6,945 bases of DNA, taken from the NCBI GenBank assembly GCA_047631875.1, contig JBLIAZ010000135.1, positions 1-6,945 on the forward strand, given 5' to 3'. Position numbers and translations under genes: made by a program. This DNA comes from JBLIAZ01 sp047631875. Lineage in GTDB: Bacteria; Bacteroidota; Bacteroidia; Flavobacteriales_C; GCA-002722245. Below are positions 1-5,390 of the stretch, one piece after another. The notes beneath the pieces were generated by a model. It made no database searches and was not told the DNA's origin. It saw only the letters and a list, made by a program, of their open reading frames with translations. The first letter of the stretch is position 1; every line of letters starts with the position of its first letter.

Positions 1-363
1 GGTCAGGAGTTGACCCTACTTTTTGTTCCTCTTTTTCTATTCTTTTTTGGAATTCACTTGTTCGTTGTTTGTTCATCTTATTTTATCTTTTCGAATTCAC
101 TCGTTCGTCGTGCCTCCTCGATTCTCCTCGGCTCTTGATAAAAAGCAGCAAAAATCAAGCCTAGCACCTCAAAAACTACCAGCTTACCTTTCATCTTAGC
201 TAAAAAAAGAACAGCCGAGGAGGCACGACGAACAAGCGAATACCAAGAATAATATAAATGAGCACAGTAGATACTGTTGAATTTTTTTGTCCTCGTTCCT
301 CAGACTCGCACGTCTCATGGAGCTGGTGCCAGTTTTTTCGCTGATGGCGTCCGTATGACGTGA
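1..363. repeat. Left arm of a long imperfect inverted repeat
   Basis: This arm is the reverse complement, with gaps, of 1192-1503. The outer 15 bases (1-15, GGTCAGGAGTTGACC) match 1489-1503 perfectly, and 208-267 matches 1290-1349 over 60 bp without a mismatch. Similarity ends inside at TGACGTGA (356-363). The left arm is about 50 bp longer, mainly from a 45-base excess between bases 16 and 104, where an 18-base motif occurs twice (50-67 and 93-110, 16/18 identical). The arm can also fold on itself: 96-120 pairs with 216-240 at 23 of 25 positions, 18 of them contiguous. Base 1 is the window edge, so the true outer boundary is not visible. No transposase is encoded. The best guess is the terminus of a non-autonomous or decayed mobile element. 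Confidence 0.88.
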
Positions 364-469
364 ATTTGAGATTTGGGGTTTATGGATTAGTTTCTTAATG
401 TTTTCGACGAAAGTAGGACTTGATATTAGCTAGTATTACATTTTTCGTTGACATTCAGCAGTTTACAAA
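364..469. other. Spacer between left arm and lipoprotein cassette
   Basis: No gene is seen in this 106-bp stretch. It contains AAGTAGGACTTGA (411-423), a 12/13 match to part of the direct repeat at 485-497. Its end carries the left half of a perfect 7-bp hairpin (TACAAAG at 464-470, ACTA loop, CTTTGTA at 475-481) located just downstream of the lipoprotein stop. That hairpin has no T-run on the minus strand, so it is not a convincing terminator. Confidence 0.5.
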
Positions 470-497
470 GACTACTTTGTATAGAAGTGGGACTTGA
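470..497 (+). repeat. Direct repeat copy A beside the lipoprotein gene
   Basis: These 28 bases match 1078-1105 at 26 positions, in the same orientation, including an identical stretch ending in AGAAGTGGGACTTGA. This copy sits 6 bp from the lipoprotein stop codon and the other lies upstream of its start, so the pair brackets the gene with a spacing of 608 bp. Possible origins are a target duplication, a recombination scar or two copies of a short interspersed repeat. Confidence 0.8.
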
Positions 498-503
498 CTC
501 ATA

Positions 504-1013
504 TTAAGGAAACCAAGGAAGTTTACCTTTTTCACTCAATCTCACTCTCAACGAATCCACCAAGTGCCATGTTGGGATGGGGTAACTGTTTTCCTCACAG
601 TATGTGTTAAAGTCATTTTTATTATTAAATGCACTTTCTATATCTTTTTTCAAATCCAAAATATACCAAGCGGTAGGATAATTTCTTGTTCCGATAATTG
701 TTTTGTCGTTATCATTAGGTCCAATACTTCCACACTTCACAAAAATTACGCTATCCTCAACACTTACTTTTTTTACATTGTACGTGCTATGCCACTTTAC
801 TGTCTTCAATTTCAACCCCCAACTACTACCATCTATTTTTGGAGAATTATTTTTTAGTTCATATGGTTTTATCAATGGAACTCTTACCCAATCCCATCCG
901 CCAAAAACGGAATAGAACTCATCTTGCTGTTCTTTCTTCACATCACGGTTACGCAACCCACAAGATGAAATGGTTATGACCAGAACAGCGAGAATAATTA
1001 TTTTAATGTTCAT
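504..1013 (-). CDS. Hypothetical exported lipoprotein (169 aa)
   Basis: The product starts with a short basic stretch and a hydrophobic segment (residues 4-15) followed by the lipobox ISSC, with Cys18 as the predicted lipidated residue. It should therefore be a lipoprotein facing the periplasm or cell surface. The remaining 150 residues are soluble and aromatic-rich (GGWDW at 38-42, VPLIKPYEL at 45-53, PTAWYILDLKK at 113-123) and end in LPWFP. Two further Cys, 94 and 139, could form a disulfide. I do not recognise a named family, although the IPLIKPY-type segment and WYILDL segment recall uncharacterised Bacteroidota lipoproteins. The ATG at 1011-1013 is chosen because it gives a complete signal peptide. 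The gene stands alone inside nested repeats, which suggests acquisition as cargo or survival inside a mobile element. Function is unknown. Confidence 0.82.
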   Translation of the reverse strand: MNIKIIILAVLVITISSCGLRNRDVKKEQQDEFYSVFGGWDWVRVPLIKPYELKNNSPKIDGSSWGLKLKTVKWHSTYNVKKVSVEDSVIFVKCGSIGPNDNDKTIIGTRNYPTAWYILDLKKDIESAFNNKNDFNTYCEENSYPIPTWHLVDSLRVRLSEKGKLPWFP

Positions 1014-1037
1014 TCAGTATCATTTCTAAATTAATTT

Positions 1038-1045
1038 TAAAGGTA
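1038..1045 (-). promoter_or_regulatory. Possible -7 box of the lipoprotein gene
   Basis: On the minus strand this reads TACCTTTA, one base from the Bacteroidota -7 consensus TAnnTTTG. It lies 25 bp upstream of the ATG. No well-spaced -33 TTG/TTTG is evident, so the call rests on one box and its position. Confidence 0.35.
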
Positions 1046-1077
1046 CAAAATCAAGTCTGAGTATCAGAGTATTGTAG

Positions 1078-1105
1078 GACTACTTTTGATAGAAGTGGGA
1101 CTTGA
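1078..1105 (+). repeat. Direct repeat copy B beside the lipoprotein gene
   Basis: This is the second copy of the 28-bp repeat at 470-497, with 26 of 28 positions identical and differences only at positions 10-11. It lies 64 bp upstream of the lipoprotein start codon. A short inverted echo (TCAAGTC) is found at 1051-1057. Confidence 0.8.
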
Positions 1106-1191
1106 AGAGCTTTTCTAGTCAACTTATTCACCATCTACTAAATTCACTCTAAGCAATCCTTTTGCAGATTTTTTAGTTCCCCGTTTAAAAG

Positions 1192-1299
1192 TCACGTCAT
1201 ACAGGCGCCATCAGTAAAAAAACGGGCACCAGCTCCTTGAGATTTTAGTGGTCGAGGAACGAGAGCAAAAAACAGTTCAACGGTGTCTGCTGTGCTCAT
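1192..1299 (-). CDS. Doubtful 35-codon ORF inside the right repeat arm
   Basis: The ORF starts at ATG (1297-1299) and ends in TGA (1192-1194), exactly at the inner boundary of the inverted repeat. It would encode a 35-residue peptide beginning MSTADTVEL and ending GAGARFFTDGACMT. The left arm carries the same reading at 257-363 (MST.DTVE, GAGASFFADG, MT then TGA), but there a run of seven Ts shifts the frame. Several differences between the copies are synonymous or conservative, a weak coding signal. It may equally be a by-product of repeat conservation or a relic of a larger element-encoded gene. No function or family is recognised. Confidence 0.2.
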   Translation of the reverse strand: MSTADTVELFFALVPRPLKSQGAGARFFTDGACMT

Positions 1300-1503
1300 T
1301 TATATTATTCTTGGTATTCGCTTGTTCGTCGTGCCTCCTCGGCTGTTCTGTTTTTTATAAAATGGAAAGGGAAGCTGGTAGTTTTTGAGGTGCCAGGCTT
1401 GACTTTTGTTTCTTTTGGTCAAGACAACCAAGGAGGCACGACGAGCTCGTGAACTCAATTAAAATAGACAACAGGTGAACAAAAGAAAGGTCAACTCCTG
1501 ACC
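1192..1503. repeat. Right arm of a long imperfect inverted repeat
   Basis: This arm is the inverted partner of 1-363. It shares the outer 15 bp (1489-1503), the identical 60-bp core (1290-1349) and further blocks such as CACCTCAAAAACTACCAGCT (read on the minus strand). Its inner edge is TCACGTCATA (1192-1201). Like the left arm it contains a self-complementary stem, 1317-1342 against 1428-1453 (21 of 26 positions), around a loop of about 85 bases. Mutations in the two arms differ, so the copies have diverged since they arose. Together the arms enclose about 830 bp carrying one gene. Confidence 0.88.
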
Positions 1504-1673
1504 CAGAGGAGTCCATGCAACCGACCAAAGGGAGCAACTGAATTCCAGGAATAAAATAGATGAAGAATGGAAAATTGCAAAGAAAAGGAAAACCCACGGA
1601 GTGGTAGCGAAGCAAAAAACAACTATCCCTATTCAACTTATAACATTACCTTCACTAACCTCCAAACAAAATC
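1504..1673. other. Non-coding leader between the repeat and the dehydrogenase gene
   Basis: These 170 bp separate the outer edge of the right arm from the ATG at 1674. I see no convincing TAnnTTTG box or hairpin. The last 30 bases are A/C-rich (CTCCAAACAAAATC before the ATG), typical of a Bacteroidota leader without a Shine-Dalgarno sequence. A minus-strand open frame crosses this stretch but looks non-coding. Confidence 0.4.
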
Positions 1674-2639
1674 ATGAAAGCAATCATACGAACCAAATAC
1701 GGAACTCCCGAAGTTCTTGAAGTAAAAGAAATTGACAAGCCCGTACCTAAAAGTAATGAAGTACTAGTAAAAGTGCATTGCACCACAGTAAACCGAACAG
1801 ACTGGGGTGGGCTAACTGGCAAGCCGTACCTAATTCGCTTATTCATAGGTTTACTTAAGCCCACTTTACAAGTGCCTGGCACTGATTTTTCAGGTCAAAT
1901 TGAAGCTGTAGGTGAACAAGTAAAAACCTTCAAGGTAGGCGATAGGGTGTGGGGGTTTAACGACCAGGGATTAGCTTCTCAAGCAGAGTACTTGACCATT
2001 AATGAAAAAGAGCCTGTCGTACTGATCCCAGAAGGCATGGCTTACGATGAGGTCGTTTCTTGTGCCGAGGGTGCTCATTATGCTTACAATTGCATTAACA
2101 AAGTGCGTCTCGAAAAAGGAAACAAAGTGTTAGTAAATGGCGCAACCGGAGCAATAGGAAGCGCTGCTTTGCAAATTCTGAAAAGCTTAGACATTCAAGT
2201 CACAGCTGTTGGAAATACTAAAAATTTAGAGTTGTTAAAATCCTTAGGCGCTGATAAAGTATATAATTTTGAAACGGAGGATTTCACCCAAATTGATAAA
2301 GAAAAATACCATTTTGTTTTTGATGCGGTAGGGAAAAGCACCTTCGGGAAATGCAAAAGCCTGCTGCTTCCAAAAGGAATTTACGTTTCGTCAGAGCTTG
2401 GTCCAAATTCGGAAAATTTATACTTGCCTTTACTTACAAAATTTAAAAGAGGTAAAAGGGTTATTTTCCCAATCCCATCTGACTGTAAAAGAAGCTTGTT
2501 ATACGTCAAAAACCTCATCGAAAAAGGTCAGTTTAAAGCAGTGATTGACAGACACTATAAACCAGACGAAATTCATGAAGCTTATAAATATGCTTGCGGC
2601 GGGAACAAAACAGGAAGTGTAATTGTAGATTTTGTGTAA
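1674..2639 (+). CDS. Zinc-independent NAD(P)-dependent medium-chain dehydrogenase, quinone oxidoreductase-like
   Basis: At 321 residues the product has the usual length and order of a medium-chain dehydrogenase/reductase (MDR). A GroES-like N-terminal domain covers about residues 1-125, with the VNRTDW segment (39-44), PGTDFSGQIEAVG (68-80) and FKVGDRVWGF (86-95). A Rossmann fold follows, with the dinucleotide loop NGATGAIGSAALQIL at 155-169, LGADKVYNF at 191-199 and FDAVGKSTF at 216-224. The C-terminal IEKGQFKAVIDRHY (282-295) and GSVIVDFV are also typical. The catalytic Cys/His zinc ligands and the four-Cys structural-zinc lobe are absent, which places it with zinc-independent quinone reductases and related alkenal/enone reductases. 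It probably reduces an activated C=C bond or a quinone in the cytoplasm with NAD(P)H, but the substrate cannot be read from sequence. It stands alone on its strand and converges on the FMN-binding gene. Confidence 0.9.
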   Translation: MKAIIRTKYGTPEVLEVKEIDKPVPKSNEVLVKVHCTTVNRTDWGGLTGKPYLIRLFIGLLKPTLQVPGTDFSGQIEAVGEQVKTFKVGDRVWGFNDQGLASQAEYLTINEKEPVVLIPEGMAYDEVVSCAEGAHYAYNCINKVRLEKGNKVLVNGATGAIGSAALQILKSLDIQVTAVGNTKNLELLKSLGADKVYNFETEDFTQIDKEKYHFVFDAVGKSTFGKCKSLLLPKGIYVSSELGPNSENLYLPLLTKFKRGKRVIFPIPSDCKRSLLYVKNLIEKGQFKAVIDRHYKPDEIHEAYKYACGGNKTGSVIVDFV

Positions 2640-2651
2640 AATGGAGTTGGG

Positions 2652-2668
2652 AGAAACTGAGTTTCTGT
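2652..2668 (+). terminator. Weak terminator in the convergent intergenic gap
   Basis: AGAAAC (2652-2657), TGA loop, GTTTCT (2661-2666) form a perfect 6-bp hairpin 13 bp after the dehydrogenase stop. It is followed on the plus strand by GTTTACTTTTTT. It sits in the 29-bp gap between two convergent genes. The stem is short and AT-rich and the T-run is interrupted, so it may be weak. Confidence 0.38.
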
Positions 2669-3247
2669 TTACTTTTTTACTACTTTCTCCATGATCATTC
2701 TCAAAATGTTAACTTCAGATACAATGGATTCACCACTTACTGTAGCTCCAGTGATAGCATCAATGTTTTTACCGTAAATAAATTCGTCATTATTGCTCGA
2801 CCTAAATTGTTTTAACCAACCTCTGGACATGATTTCATAACCGTACTGAGAATCGTACTCAATAACTTTAACCCTTAATATTTTACCTTTTAAATCGAAC
2901 ACGGTCGCAAAATAATACTGCTCGTATTTATCAGAAAATTCCTCTTCTTCAAAATTACTTGCGCTACACCCTCCTTCGTGACAACCATTTGCTAGTGTTA
3001 CTGTCACATAGCCCCTCTTAGTCGAATCTTTGATTACAGTAAACAACTCTATGTTGCTTTGATTGTTGAATTCTAAAGGTAAATCAAACGGCCTTAAACT
3101 AAGAGAATCCTCTTTTTTGAATACTTTCTTAATCAATTTATCGATTTTTTTATCCAAATGTTTTGGATACAATGTCATGTACTCCACCCTAAACGACAAG
3201 TGAAATAAAGCGATTAATAAAACTGGTATGTAAAAAAACTTCTTCAA
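2669..3247 (-). CDS. Exported FMN-binding flavoprotein, predicted covalently flavinylated
   Basis: The 192-residue product begins with two Lys and a hydrophobic segment (residues 4-19), so it is exported or membrane-anchored. There is no lipobox. The C-terminal half matches the FMN_bind family (RnfG/NqrC-like): YYFATVFDLKGK (111-122), RGWLKQF (142-148) and DAITGATVS (163-171). This fits the D-x-x-[ST]-G-A-[ST] signal that ApbE-type transferases use to attach FMN by a phosphoester bond, here expected on Thr169. Cys89 and Cys94 (CHEGGC) could be a redox pair or metal ligands. Role (inference): a periplasmic electron carrier paired with the porin encoded immediately upstream. The start appears to be TTG: the only preceding in-frame codons are GAT and the porin's TAA, and the next ATG (residue 24) would remove the export signal. 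No ApbE gene is in the window. Confidence 0.85.
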   Translation of the reverse strand: MKKFFYIPVLLIALFHLSFRVEYMTLYPKHLDKKIDKLIKKVFKKEDSLSLRPFDLPLEFNNQSNIELFTVIKDSTKRGYVTVTLANGCHEGGCSASNFEEEEFSDKYEQYYFATVFDLKGKILRVKVIEYDSQYGYEIMSRGWLKQFRSSNNDEFIYGKNIDAITGATVSGESIVSEVNILRMIMEKVVKK

Positions 3248-3250
3248 ATC

Positions 3251-4480
3251 TTATTGTAAATTAAAGCCAACACCAGCGTTTATGAAGTTGGTCCATTCAG
3301 TGGGTTTTGCTTTGTTTTGAGTCATTTGATAATCCAATTTTATGACCGCTCCTTTTGCTACTCTCCAGTTTAAACCAGTGATTACTTCAAACACATTGTA
3401 AGCATCATTGTTTATTGTGGAGGAATACACCGTTTGATGAGTATTATATTGCTCCAGTCGTACAAAAGGAATTAAACCACCTTTCGCTTTTTTACTTAAA
3501 CTGAACAAGTCAAAGCCAAACTCTGCATAGTAACCAAACATTTCAGAACCTAAATTTGAGCCTCCATACACATTGTACTGATCGGTATTACTAATAGCAA
3601 CGTGATTCAATTGACCTTTGAATGTAAAACCTCTTTTGTTGTATTGTAAGTCAAGCCCAACCATGGATATTCCAACTATTGAACTGTCAGCGGCAGCGTT
3701 TCCAGCCACATCGCTTTTATTTAGTCCGTCAAATAAATCCGATTGAGACTTTCCACCGTAATAAGCTAATCCGACCTTAAGACTTCGCACTCCATAAAAA
3801 TTTACTTTCCCAGCAAAGGTTGGTGAACTCGCTATTGCTTTAGCTCCCTTTTGTCTTCCGCCTCTTAATCCATTTGAACCTTTAAACTTTGAATTACCAC
3901 CTGAAAAGCCATTAAACCCACCCATGATATACAATTGGTATTTCAATTTTGCTAGTTGAATATTTCCAGAAAATCCTGCGCCAATTTCTCTCCAAGTAGA
4001 TGGTGCTACCTTATTATCCAAGTTGGGACGCTCCACACTGTAAAAAAAAGTAGGCTCGTGATACTCATTAATGAAGTTCATTGGTACCAACATTAATCCT
4101 GCGTTGAAGTTGATGGACGAAGTTAATTTATGTCTTAAAAACGCTTGTTCAACATAAACTTCCTTCACGTGTTCAAATTCAATTTCCGACACAAACTGCG
4201 TCTTTTTACTAAATTGATATCCCATGAACATCACTAACCTGTGCACATCTAGATTACCATTTTTTTGCTCTGAAACACCTTGGTTATAATCAACCTCACC
4301 ATATCCACCAAGTTTTAACTTACCCTTCTTTTTATTGTTAAAAATCCTTTCGTTTGCTCTTAACTCACTTGGTTTAATAAGAGCATTCGTGTCCTTTATA
4401 GATTTGGTGCTGCTGGAGTCTTGCCCAAAAGTGACGTTGGCAACAAGCATGATAGCAATGCTTAACAGTAGGTTTTTCAT
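3251..4480 (-). CDS. Outer-membrane beta-barrel porin, partner of the FMN-binding protein
   Basis: The 409-residue product has a clear signal peptide (basic start, hydrophobic residues 4-18, likely cleavage near FGQ at 18-20). A short polar linker follows, and then alternating aromatic/polar strands typical of a Bacteroidota porin from LKLGGYGEVDYN (55-66) to the terminal NAGVGFNLQ. Recognisable segments are FVSEIEFEHVKEVYVEQAFL (96-115), LVPMNFINEYHEPT (131-144), VERPNLD (149-155) and TWREIGAGFSGN (162-173). These resemble the porins placed beside FMN-binding genes in other Bacteroidota, related to the phosphate-selective porin O/P group. The substrate is unknown. The gene is first in a tight two-gene unit: its TAA lies 3 bp before the start of the FMN gene, in the same frame, which implies translational coupling. 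Confidence 0.87.
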   Translation of the reverse strand: MKNLLLSIAIMLVANVTFGQDSSSTKSIKDTNALIKPSELRANERIFNNKKKGKLKLGGYGEVDYNQGVSEQKNGNLDVHRLVMFMGYQFSKKTQFVSEIEFEHVKEVYVEQAFLRHKLTSSINFNAGLMLVPMNFINEYHEPTFFYSVERPNLDNKVAPSTWREIGAGFSGNIQLAKLKYQLYIMGGFNGFSGGNSKFKGSNGLRGGRQKGAKAIASSPTFAGKVNFYGVRSLKVGLAYYGGKSQSDLFDGLNKSDVAGNAAADSSIVGISMVGLDLQYNKRGFTFKGQLNHVAISNTDQYNVYGGSNLGSEMFGYYAEFGFDLFSLSKKAKGGLIPFVRLEQYNTHQTVYSSTINNDAYNVFEVITGLNWRVAKGAVIKLDYQMTQNKAKPTEWTNFINAGVGFNLQ

Positions 4481-4529
4481 TGTAATTAGGCTTAATGTTG
4501 TTTTTCGTATGTTGGTGCTTTTGCGCCCT

Positions 4530-4537
4530 CAAAAGTA
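4530..4537 (-). promoter_or_regulatory. Bacteroidota -7 box for the porin-FMN operon
   Basis: On the minus strand this reads TACTTTTG, a perfect match to the Bacteroidota -7 consensus TAnnTTTG. It is 49 bp upstream of the porin ATG, giving a leader of roughly 40 nt. A TTTG lies further upstream on the minus strand, but its 27-base spacing is longer than usual, so the -33 box is uncertain. Confidence 0.55.
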
Positions 4538-4553
4538 GGATAGTTTTTGTCGT

Positions 4554-4581
4554 TTTGAAATACCGCAAATTAGGTATTTTG
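4554..4581 (+). promoter_or_regulatory. Possible divergent promoter toward the small ORF
   Basis: TTTG (4554-4557), a 17-base spacer and TATTTTG (4575-4581) resemble a Bacteroidota -33/-7 pair on the plus strand. If real, it would drive the 49-codon ORF with a leader of about 190 nt, divergently from the porin operon. The -7 element is imperfect. Apart from this, 4582-4781 shows no gene or structure I can support. Confidence 0.25.
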
Positions 4582-4781
4582 AGTTTTTGTTGGTCTTCAT
4601 TTAATTGGGAAATTGCTCAAACTCTTTTGTTTTTAAAAGCTCGTGGATTGAAGAAATTCAAACTCAACCGAAACAAAATTGTCCACACAAAGGCAACCTC
4701 AAACAAGTACTGCCGTCATTAGGTTGGAACTGAAAGATGGTTCTTCTCAAAAAAGAGAGATAGGAAGTGAAACGAATTGAT

Positions 4782-4931
4782 ATGAAAAACAACAACACAG
4801 TAATTCAAAGACTTTGTCAGCTTATACAAATTGAAAACATGAGCGTGGAAGAAAGCTTCGAAATAGAGGACTCCTTGGACGAGTTTGATAGACTTGAAGA
4901 AAGTAATTATTTAACCATTCGCGAAAACTAG
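4782..4931 (+). CDS. Small acidic hypothetical protein (49 aa)
   Basis: A 49-codon ORF runs from ATG (4782-4784) to TAG (4929-4931). The product begins MKNNNTVIQRLCQLIQIENM and continues with an acidic, probably helical stretch rich in Glu and Asp (SVEESFEIEDSLDEFDRLEE, residues 21-40), ending LTIREN. It has no signal peptide or membrane segment and one Cys (12). Support for it being real is positional: it fills an otherwise empty gap, starts with the MKN-type beginning common in this genome group, has a purine-rich AGGAAG about 15 bases upstream, and is followed 31 bp after its stop by a strong terminator on the same strand. No family is recognised; it could be a small regulator or a partner protein. 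A non-coding RNA is the alternative. Confidence 0.5.
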   Translation: MKNNNTVIQRLCQLIQIENMSVEESFEIEDSLDEFDRLEESNYLTIREN

Positions 4932-4956
4932 CAAAAGGGTACCACATAGTCTAAGT

Positions 4957-4991
4957 AAAAGGAGCACATCGAAAGGTGTGCTTTTTGTTTT
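4957..4991 (+). terminator. Rho-independent terminator after the small ORF
   Basis: AGCACATC (4963-4970), a GAAA tetraloop (4971-4974) and GGTGTGCT (4975-4982) form an 8-bp stem with one U-G pair, extendable by two G-U pairs. It is preceded by AAAA and followed by a TTTTTGTTTT tract. The GNRA loop and T-run make this a strong plus-strand terminator for the 49-codon ORF. Confidence 0.8.
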
Positions 4992-5010
4992 AACGAACCT
5001 AGAAGACGTA

Positions 5011-5030
5011 CAGTAAGTGTACCCTTACTG
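5011..5030. other. Short perfect hairpin of unknown role
   Basis: CAGTAAG (5011-5017), a six-base loop and CTTACTG (5024-5030) pair perfectly over 7 bp. There is no T-run on either side, so it is not a terminator. It could be an operator-like palindrome or chance. Confidence 0.3.
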
Positions 5031-5074
5031 GTGCAGGGCAAACGTAACTTAAAGCACTGTGGTTTTATTGCAAA

Positions 5075-5110
5075 TAAAAAAGGAGCTACAGAATGTAGGC
5101 TCCTTTTTTT
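5075..5110. terminator. Orphan terminator, likely bidirectional
   Basis: GGAGC plus TACA (5082-5090), a GAA loop, then TGTA and GCTCC with one bulged G (5094-5103) form a 9-bp stem flanked by A-tracts on the left and seven Ts on the right. It can act in both directions. No gene ends nearby on the minus strand, and the plus-strand small ORF already has its own terminator. Its flank resembles that of the chitinase terminator at 5355-5390. Confidence 0.75.
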
Positions 5111-5130
5111 ACACTTAACTTAAACTTGAA
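5104..5130. repeat. Terminator-flanking repeat, copy 1 (copy 2 at 5384-5413)
   Basis: After the T-run the plus strand reads ACACTTAACTTAAACTTGA (5111-5129). The chitinase terminator is followed by nearly the same text, ACACACACTTAACTTAACTTGA (5391-5412). With the matching hairpin architecture (TACA/TGTA upper stem in both), about 55 bp are shared, which suggests a duplicated 3' end or a family of repeated terminators. Confidence 0.6.
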
Positions 5131-5354
5131 ATATTAACGGAAGATCTCCACCTCCCGATTCAAGGCACTTAACTTGTTCCAAAGATAGGGATGAAGGAGG
5201 CTAGATAAAAAATTATATACCGTACAAAAGGCGGACATTAAATTAATAAACCTGCCATTTACTGTACTTTATTGCGCATTATCCTTAAAAACCGACAAGA
5301 ACCCCTTAAAACCCATTGATTACCAGTAGGTTAGCGTGTTTTCTTCTTAAACAC
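5131..5354. other. Intergenic stretch without a recognised gene
   Basis: No ORF worth calling lies here. One sequence on the minus strand, TATCTTTG (5180-5187), matches the Bacteroidota -7 consensus and points toward the orphan terminator at 5075-5110, which would give a transcript of about 100 nt. No -33 box is seen at the usual spacing. The rest is AT-rich and unstructured by eye. Confidence 0.4.
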
Positions 5355-5390
5355 AAAAAAAGGGTCATACACGATGTACGACCCTTTTTT
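5355..5390 (-). terminator. Rho-independent terminator of the chitinase gene
   Basis: GGGTC (5362-5366) pairs with GACCC (5380-5384), and the inner TACA/TGTA pairs around a CGA loop after one A-C mismatch. A-tracts lie on the left and T-tracts on the right, so it works in both directions. It sits about 40 bp after the chitinase stop on the minus strand. Confidence 0.82.

Noticed and set aside
564..915. Plus-strand open frames opposite the lipoprotein gene
   Set aside because: They are antisense shadows of a minus-strand gene with a clear signal peptide and lipobox.
1124..1209. Minus-strand open stretch of 28 codons just inside the right arm, as a protein C-terminus
   Set aside because: It reads plausibly (FKRGTKKSAKGLLRVN) but lacks a start, follows a stop immediately and has no convincing counterpart beside the left arm.
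1..1503. Integron attC sites or a gene cassette array
   Set aside because: The foldable repeats and single-gene cassette invite this reading, but no RYYYAAC/GTTRRRY core pair is found in the expected places and the arms are much longer than usual attC sites.
1..1503. CRISPR array
   Set aside because: There are only two or three copies of any repeat, with no regular spacing and no cas genes.
1355..1636. 93-codon minus-strand open frame across the right repeat arm and the dehydrogenase leader
   Set aside because: Its composition (Leu, Phe, Ser, Cys) is that of translated AT-rich non-coding DNA, it has no recognisable domain, and it straddles the repeat boundary. Only its tail shows a weak shared frame with the left arm.
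1655..1882. Minus-strand open frame opposite the start of the dehydrogenase gene
   Set aside because: It is a shadow of the well-supported medium-chain dehydrogenase frame.
4495..4722. 75-codon plus-strand open frame overlapping the porin promoter region
   Set aside because: Its first part is antisense to the porin leader and promoter, the composition looks random, and no start context or family supports it.
5131..5178. Short minus-strand open stretch ending SGGGDLPLIFQV before the orphan terminator, as a gene remnant
   Set aside because: Only about 26 codons lie between stops, there is no start codon, and it does not resemble a T9SS sorting-domain end.
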